A stretch of 9,789 nucleotides of DNA from Actinoplanes liguriensis (GTDB lineage Bacteria > Actinomycetota > Actinomycetes > Mycobacteriales > Micromonosporaceae). A program made the translations under genes and the position numbers. The notes under the pieces were generated by a model. That model saw only the letters and a program-made list of their open reading frames with translations. It was not told the DNA's origin and did no database searches. This document shows positions 6,518 through 9,789 of the stretch, one piece after another; the stretch's first letter is position 1; each line of letters begins with the position of its first letter. The stretch lies in the NCBI GenBank assembly GCA_000715855.1, contig KL571259.1, forward strand, positions 6,280 to 16,068. The letters are read 5' to 3'.

Positions 6518-6566
6518 GTTTGTCGAACCGCAGCGATAAGTGACGAAGAATCAGCAGGGAGAGATC

Positions 6567-6770
6567 ATGGCCACCGGCACCGTCAAGTGGTTCAACAGCG
6601 ACAAGGGCTTCGGCTTCATCACCCAGGACGACGGCGGCCCGGACGTGTTCGCGCACTTCTCCGCGATCGCGACCTCCGGCTTCCGCAGCCTGGAGGAGAA
6701 CCAGCGCGTGGAGTTCCAGGTCACGCAGGGCCAGAAGGGCCTCCAGGCGGAGAACATCCGCCCGCTCTGA
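6567..6770 (+). CDS. Cold-shock protein (CspA family)
   Basis: A 67-residue single cold-shock domain, full family length. ATG 6567 follows the purine-rich [25 protein letters not shown] carries RNP-1 (KGFGFI, 13-18). RNP-2 is VFAHF (27-31), with Ala where Val is usual. The C-terminus [20 protein letters not shown] is typical of the actinobacterial group. Family role: binds single-stranded RNA/DNA in the cytoplasm, melts RNA structure and supports translation and transcription antitermination during cold or growth shifts. The leader with a strong hairpin points to transcript-level control. Actinomycetes usually have several paralogues, so no specific gene name is given. Confidence 0.97.
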   Translation: MATGTVKWFNSDKGFGFITQDDGGPDVFAHFSAIATSGFRSLEENQRVEFQVTQGQKGLQAENIRPL

Positions 6771-6778
6771 TTAGTTGA

Positions 6779-6818
6779 AGAAAAAAACTGCCCGGCGACC
6801 CGGTTCGGGGCGCCGGGC
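6779..6818 (-). terminator. Intrinsic terminator for the fpr gene (minus strand)
   Basis: GCCCGGCG (6790-6797) pairs with CGCCGGGC (6811-6818), extended inward by CCCG-GTT-CGGG (6799-6809) with one A-G mismatch. On the minus strand the hairpin is followed by seven T (complement of A run 6781-6787). It therefore terminates leftward transcription from the reductase gene, and the stem may also stop the rightward csp transcript. A second hairpin (GGGCGG-TCGG-CCGCCC, 6874-6889) lies just past the reductase stop, and a perfect 12-bp palindrome GGCCGATCGGCC lies at 6827-6838. Confidence 0.8.
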
Positions 6819-6903
6819 TAGGTGGCGGCCGATCGGCCACGGTTGAGATCCGCTACAACAGCGTGAGCTCCCGGGGCGGTCGGCCGCCCTCCTGTGAGTG
6901 ACC

Positions 6904-8250
6904 TCAGTCGTTGCAGATGCCGGTCATCTCGTCCCGGGAGACCACTTTCACGCGCTTGCGGCCGTGCGGCTCGCCGAGCGCGATCTCGTGTGCGTCCAGC
7001 TTCTGCCAGCCCTCCCACGTGGTGTAGGGCAGGCCGCGCTGCTCGAGGTAGGAGATCACCTCGGCCGGGTCGTGCTGCGGCGCCTTCTCCAGCTGATCCA
7101 TGTCGGCCAGCAGGCTCGCCACGGTCTCGCCGGAGCAGCCCTTGGTGTGGCCGATGAGCCCGACCGGGCCGCGCTTGATCCAGCCGGCCACGTACATGCC
7201 GGGGATGGGCTCGCCGTCCAGGTCGAGGACCCGCCCGGCGGCGTGCGGGATGGTGCCGGTCTTGGTGTCGAACGGCAGGTCCGGCAGCGCGCTGCTCAGG
7301 TAGCCGACGGCGCGGTAGACCGCCTGCACGTTCCAGTCGGTGAACTCGCCGGTGCCGCGCACCCAGCCGTCCCCGGTCAGCTCCTGCGTCTCGGTGCGCA
7401 GGCCGACGACCTTGCCGTCCTCGCCGAGCACCTCGACCGGCGCCTGCAGGAAGTACAGGTGCAGGCGGCGCGGCCGGTCCCGCGGGTCACGGACCGCCCA
7501 GTTCTGCAGGATGTCCACGCACATCTTCACGTGCCGGGTCTGCCGCATCGCCTCGAGGCTGCCCTCGTCGAACTCGATGCCCTCGGGGTGGACGATCACC
7601 TCGACGTTCGGCGAGTGGTCGAGCTCGCGCAGCTCCTGCGGGGTGAACTTGACCTGCGCCGGGCCGCGCCGGGAGAACAGGTGCACGTCGGTGACCGGGC
7701 TGCTCTTCAGCGCCTGGTAGACGTTGTCCGGGATCTCGGTGACCAGCAGCTCGTCGGCGGTCTTGGCGAGGATCCGGGCGACGTCGATCGCGACGTTGCC
7801 GGCGCCGATGACCGCGACCTCGGTGGCGTCCAGCGGCCACTCGCGCGGCACGTCCGGGTGGCCGTTGTACCACGACGCGAAGTCGGCACCGCCGAAGCTG
7901 CCCTGCAGGTCGATGCCCGGGATGTCCAGCGAGCGGTCCTTCTCGGCGCCGGTCGAGATGATCGTCGCGTCGTAGAAGCGGCTGAGCTCCTCCGGCTTGA
8001 CGTCCACGCCGTACGCCACGTTGCCGATGAACCGGATCCGCGGGTTGTCCAGGACCCGGAAGAGCGCGGTGATGATCTCCTTGATCCGCGGGTGGTCGGG
8101 CGCCACCCCGTAGCGGATCAGGCCGTACGGCGTGGGCAGCTTGTCGAGGATGTCGACGGTGACGTCCGGGTTGGCCTTGATGAGGTGGTCGGCGGCGTAG
8201 ATGCCGGCCGGGCCGGCTCCGATGACGGCAACCCTCAGGGGGCGGTCCAT
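6904..8250 (-). CDS. fprA: Ferredoxin/adrenodoxin-type NADP+ reductase (FprA-like)
   Basis: A 448-residue FAD flavoenzyme, close in size to mycobacterial FprA. ATG (8248-8250) has GAGGG about nine bases upstream. FAD site: VAVIGAGPAGIYAADHL (GxGxxG at 11-16). PTPYGLIRYGVAPDH (39-53) is a hallmark of the adrenodoxin-reductase family. The NADP+ site is VAVIGAGNVAIDVARIL (about 145-161) with the basic RR at 194-195 for the phosphate. The C-terminal FAD signature is GWIKRGPVGLIGHTKGCSGE (356-375). No extra iron-sulfur domain precedes it, so it is the FprA and not the FprB form. Role: shuttles electrons between NADPH and ferredoxins serving P450s or Fe-S enzymes in the cytoplasm. It is monocistronic, with its own promoter region (8321-8351), an iron-box-like site upstream and a terminator at 6779-6818. 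Confidence 0.94.
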   Translation of the reverse strand: MDRPLRVAVIGAGPAGIYAADHLIKANPDVTVDILDKLPTPYGLIRYGVAPDHPRIKEIITALFRVLDNPRIRFIGNVAYGVDVKPEELSRFYDATIISTGAEKDRSLDIPGIDLQGSFGGADFASWYNGHPDVPREWPLDATEVAVIGAGNVAIDVARILAKTADELLVTEIPDNVYQALKSSPVTDVHLFSRRGPAQVKFTPQELRELDHSPNVEVIVHPEGIEFDEGSLEAMRQTRHVKMCVDILQNWAVRDPRDRPRRLHLYFLQAPVEVLGEDGKVVGLRTETQELTGDGWVRGTGEFTDWNVQAVYRAVGYLSSALPDLPFDTKTGTIPHAAGRVLDLDGEPIPGMYVAGWIKRGPVGLIGHTKGCSGETVASLLADMDQLEKAPQHDPAEVISYLEQRGLPYTTWEGWQKLDAHEIALGEPHGRKRVKVVSRDEMTGICND

Positions 8251-8320
8251 GATCGCGATCCCTCACTCACTTGTATCTGCGAATCCGGCTCAGCCAAGAT
8301 CGACGTCCGGGCGAAGACGA

Positions 8321-8351
8321 ACTGTAAAACTTCAACCTAGGTTCAGATCAA
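8321..8351 (-). promoter_or_regulatory. fpr promoter with dyad in a 19-bp spacer
   Basis: Read on the minus strand: TTGATC (8346-8351) as -35, 19 bases, then TACAGT (8321-8326) as -10. The spacer holds the perfect palindrome AACCTAGGTT (8334-8343), extending to 14 bp with one mismatch. A long spacer with a central dyad is the layout of MerR/SoxR-type promoters. A 5' leader of about 64 bases would precede the reductase ATG. No MerR gene is in the window. Confidence 0.45.
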
Positions 8352-8410
8352 GTTTCGTCCTGCCGGTCGGGATCGGCCCGGATAGCCGTTTCCGCAGGTA
8401 GAAGTGGTTG

Positions 8411-8429
8411 TAAGGCTCGCCTAACCTCT
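8411..8429 (-). promoter_or_regulatory. Candidate iron box (IdeR/DmdR-type operator)
   Basis: The minus-strand 19-mer at this site contains AGGTTAGGCGAGCCTTA. It matches 14 of 19 positions of the classical actinobacterial iron box TTAGGTTAGGCTAACCTAA, including an unbroken nine-base left core. It lies 160 bp upstream of the fpr ATG and just past the response-regulator stop, within a 196-bp gene-free gap. Control of fpr by iron is an inference from position. Confidence 0.45.
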
Positions 8430-8446
8430 ACGGAGCGTGAGGTGTT

Positions 8447-8896
8447 TCACGATTCTCTGTCCCCCGGGAGGACCGCGGTCTCGTTGTAGAAGCGTTTGAT
8501 CTTGAGAACCGCGGCCTCGAAGCCGTCAAGATCCATCGGCTTCGTGACGAACGCGTTCGCGTGCCGCGTGTAGCTCGCGGTGATGTCCGGCAGCGCCGTC
8601 GACGTGGTCAGCACCACGACCGGGATGCTCTTGAGCTTCTCGTCGTTCTTCACCTCGGCGAGCACCTCGTGCCCGCTCATCCGCGGCATGTTCAGATCCA
8701 GCAGGATCAGATCCGGCCGGTTCGCGTCCGTGTACTGCCCGCGCTGGCGCAGGTAGTCGATCGCCTCGCTGCCGTCGGACACCCGGTGCACCTCGGGTGG
8801 CGGCGAGGCGGCCAGCAGCGCTTCCTCGATCATCAGGGTGTCGGCGTCATCGTCGTCGACGATCAGGACATCCAGGACGCGCTCGGTCTTTGCCAT
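8447..8896 (-). CDS. Single-domain response regulator (CheY/Rcp1-like)
   Basis: A 149-residue stand-alone receiver domain. The start ATG (8894-8896, MAKTERVLDVLIVDDDD) is preferred over the longer open frame, because the upstream extension is Pro/Arg-rich and not family-like and a -10 element sits directly before this ATG. Acidic pocket: DDDD at 14-17. Phospho-acceptor: Asp67 in LILLDLNMPRMSGHE. Switch Thr: VVVLTTS (97-98). Lys119 is in FVTKP. DYLRQRGQYTDANRPDLILLD and the C-terminal LDGFEAAVLKIKRFY are typical of the Rcp1 subfamily, which pairs with bacteriophytochrome or other hybrid histidine kinases. There is no output domain and no kinase gene in the window, so it probably signals by protein contact. 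The Nudix gene ends 20 bp upstream on the same strand, so read-through is also possible. Confidence 0.93.
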   Translation of the reverse strand: MAKTERVLDVLIVDDDDADTLMIEEALLAASPPPEVHRVSDGSEAIDYLRQRGQYTDANRPDLILLDLNMPRMSGHEVLAEVKNDEKLKSIPVVVLTTSTALPDITASYTRHANAFVTKPMDLDGFEAAVLKIKRFYNETAVLPGDRES

Positions 8897-8902
8897 CGCG
8901 CA

Positions 8903-8908
8903 AATATA
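8903..8908 (-). promoter_or_regulatory. -10 element for a leaderless response-regulator transcript
   Basis: TATATT on the minus strand is followed by six bases (TGCGCG) and then the ATG. This spacing would place the transcription start at or next to the A of the start codon. No Shine-Dalgarno sequence is present in between. No clear -35 is visible. Confidence 0.5.
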
Positions 8909-8916
8909 TGGCACCC

Positions 8917-9564
8917 CTACCGGCCCGGTGGGACGGCGTGCCGGAACGGGCCGCGCAGCGCCGCCCACTGCAGCAGCAGGATGGTTTTGGCGTCCGCGAT
9001 CTCGCCCGTCTCGATCCGTTCCAGCGCCTCCGCGAACGGCAGCTCGACCGCCCCGATGTCCTCACCGTCGTCGGCGAGCCCGCCACCCGGGCCGACCCGC
9101 GACGCCGCCGTGTAGGGCGCCGCGAAACAGTGAACCCTTTCGGTCACCGAGCCCGGGCTGGTCCAGACCGCGAACACCGGCTCCAGCTCGCCGATCACCA
9201 CGCCCAGCTCCTCGTCTGTCTCTTATGTGTATAAGAGACAGTCCACGAACATGCCGTCGGGGTGGCCGTTCACATACACCGGATAGCGGAACTGCCGGGT
9301 GAGCAGCACCGTCCCGCGCTCCACGTCGTGCAGCAGGACCGTCGCGCCGTCGCCGCGGTCATAGGTCTCCCGCTGCTCCCGGCTCACCGTGCCGTCACTG
9401 CGCCGGAAGTCATACGTCGTCCGCCGCAACACGTGCCACGCCGTGGCCAGCAGCTCGACGTCGCGCACCACCACGTCCGGATTGCCGCGCAGGTCGCGCC
9501 CCGCCTGATCCAGGCCGGTGCGGCCACGCGCGTCGGGGATGTCGATGCCCGGTCGAGAAGTCAT
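8917..9564 (-). CDS. NudK-like Nudix hydrolase, interrupted by an adapter chimera
   Basis: Two halves of one gene lie in order on the minus strand around adapter sequence. The first half, from ATG 9562-9564 to 9242, gives 107 residues: VVVRDVELLATAWHVLRRTT, then ETYDRGDGATVLLHD, RGTVLLTRQFRYPVYVNGHP and DGMFV. The second half (9213-8917) begins EELGVVIGELEPVFAVWTSP and continues GSVTERVHCFAAPY, GEDIGAVELPF and DAKTILLLQWAAL to TAG. This is the pattern of GDP-mannose/ADP-sugar pyrophosphatases of the NudK type, which cleave nucleoside-diphosphate sugars. About 25 residues expected between the halves, including nearly all of the Nudix box (GX5EX7REUXEEXGU; only EELGV remains), are missing and replaced by adapter. 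The true genome almost certainly has an intact gene of about 230 residues. Its ATG has a -10 six bases upstream (leaderless). It diverges from the DeoR gene. Confidence 0.85.
9216..9241. other. Back-to-back Tn5/Nextera mosaic ends: chimeric assembly junction
   Basis: CTGTCTCTTAT (9216-9226) is the first 11 bases of the inverted mosaic end, and ATGTGTATAAGAGACAG (9225-9241) the last 17 of the direct one. They are fused head to head. In one plus frame this reads LSLMCIRDS, an adapter-derived peptide I recall from many automated database entries. The nine bases on each side (GCTCCTCGT and TCCACGAAC) differ, so this is not one tagmentation event with its 9-bp duplication; genomic bases were lost between. 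Confidence 0.97.
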
Positions 9565-9570
9565 GGCGCT

Positions 9571-9600
9571 AACCTAGTCACAGAAACACGCAGGAGTCGA
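9571..9600 (-). promoter_or_regulatory. Promoter for a leaderless Nudix hydrolase transcript
   Basis: On the minus strand: TCGACT (9595-9600, four of six to TTGACA), an 18-base spacer, and TAGGTT (9571-9576, TAnnnT), then six bases before the ATG at 9564. No ribosome site is visible, so transcription starting at the ATG is likely. One copy of the direct repeat AGAAACACG (plus strand) lies in the spacer. Confidence 0.5.
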
Positions 9601-9620
9601 CAATAATGAGGAGAAACACG
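9582..9620 (+). repeat. Pair of direct repeats in the Nudix/DeoR divergent region
   Basis: AGAAACACG occurs at 9582-9590 and 9612-9620, exactly 30 bp apart start to start, about three helical turns. One copy overlaps the Nudix promoter spacer; the other partly covers the DeoR ribosome site. Direct repeats are a common operator type for DeoR regulators, so autoregulation and control of the Nudix gene are possible. Confidence 0.4.
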
Positions 9621-9621
9621 G

Positions 9622-9789
9622 ATGCTGGCGGCTGAGCGGCGAGACGTCCTGCTGACCCGGCTCCGGACCGACGGCAAGGTGATCGCCAAGGAGATCGCCG
9701 CGTCACTCGGCGTCACCGAGGACATGATCCGCCGCGACCTGCGCGAACTCGCCGCCGCCGGCCTCTGCCAGCGCGTTTACGGCGGGGGG
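9622..9789 (+). CDS. DeoR-family transcriptional regulator, N-terminal fragment
   Basis: The gene runs off the right edge; 56 residues are visible from ATG 9622, with GAGGAG (9608-9613) eight bases upstream. The sequence MLAAERRDVLLTRLRTDG, then IAKEIAASLGVTEDMIRRDL (helix-turn-helix, about 21-40), then RELAAAGLCQRVYGGG, matches the N-terminal winged helix of DeoR regulators, where R-V-H/Y-G-G-A ends the domain. The C-terminal sugar-phosphate sensor is outside the window, so the inducer is unknown; DeoR proteins usually control sugar or nucleoside catabolism. The final G run replaces the usual Ala codon and may be sequencing artefact. It diverges from the sugar-nucleotide-type Nudix gene across 57 bp. 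Confidence 0.9.
   Translation, partial: MLAAERRDVLLTRLRTDGKVIAKEIAASLGVTEDMIRRDLRELAAAGLCQRVYGGG

Noticed and set aside
6827..6838. Perfect palindrome GGCCGATCGGCC as a regulatory operator
   Set aside because: It lies between convergent 3' ends, where a promoter operator is unlikely. Short GC palindromes are common here, and it is probably part of the 3' structured region.
6898..8340. 480-codon plus-strand open frame opposite fpr
   Set aside because: It is antisense to the FprA-like gene, whose FAD and NADP motifs are unmistakable.
9216..9241. A Tn5-like transposon end or insertion site in the genome
   Set aside because: The sequence is the hyperactive Tn5 mosaic end used in library kits. 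There is no transposase, no 9-bp target duplication, and the second copy is at the contig edge.
1..9789. tRNA genes, CRISPR arrays or phage attachment sites
   Set aside because: No cloverleaf with a T-loop motif, no spaced identical repeats and no integrase or split tRNA were found.

Overview
The window looks like one small contig from a draft assembly of a high-GC Gram-positive bacterium. The best guess is an actinomycete of the Micromonosporaceae or Actinoplanes kind. The evidence is very high GC at third codon positions, GTG starts, an EACC1/caspase gene pair, an FprA-type ferredoxin reductase, actinobacterial-style leaderless promoters and an iron-box-like site. The genus is inference. 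Both the left edge and a point near the right end carry Tn5/Nextera mosaic-end sequence (1-21 and 9216-9241), so parts of the contig are library artefact, and the last six bases are a G run.

Layout, left to right. (i) 22-440 is the C-terminal end of an inositol-3-phosphate synthase. (ii) 543-2378 is a two-gene cassette: an EACC1 protein (543-928), then a caspase-like peptidase (925-2378) overlapping it by four bases. The caspase has a cytoplasmic His/Cys peptidase domain with an EF-hand-like loop, one membrane helix, a Pro/Ser/Thr-rich stalk and two PASTA domains predicted to lie outside the cell. Each gene carries one reading-frame break that adding a single C would repair. This is the most interesting part of the window. 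(iii) 2375-3073 (minus) is a TetR regulator that converges on the caspase, sharing a CTAG double stop. It diverges from an operon-like pair at 3187-5607: a saccharopine-dehydrogenase-family oxidoreductase and a cyclopropane-synthase-like methyltransferase whose bicarbonate-binding residues look altered. (iv) 5747-6421 is a protein methyltransferase of the EtfB-lysine/METTL20 type, followed by a strong hairpin-plus-T-tract and a cold-shock protein (6567-6770). (v) On the minus strand come an FprA-like ferredoxin/adrenodoxin reductase (6904-8250), a CheY/Rcp1-like single-domain response regulator (8447-8896) and a NudK-like Nudix hydrolase (8917-9564), which the adapter chimera interrupts exactly at its catalytic box. 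(vi) On the plus strand at the right edge is the N-terminus of a DeoR-family regulator (from 9622), divergent from the Nudix gene.

How the genes work together: the EACC1/caspase pair resembles an effector module of the actinobacterial conflict (programmed-death-like) systems, here with a possible cell-wall-sensing ectodomain. No NTPase switch is present in the window. TetR probably controls the dehydrogenase/methyltransferase pair. The fpr promoter region holds a dyad in a 19-bp spacer and, further upstream, an iron-box-like site, which suggests redox or iron control. The response regulator and Nudix genes each have a -10 element six bases before their ATG, which predicts leaderless mRNAs. 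No stretch longer than 300 bases lacks a gene. I saw no tRNA, rRNA, CRISPR array or genuine mobile element.
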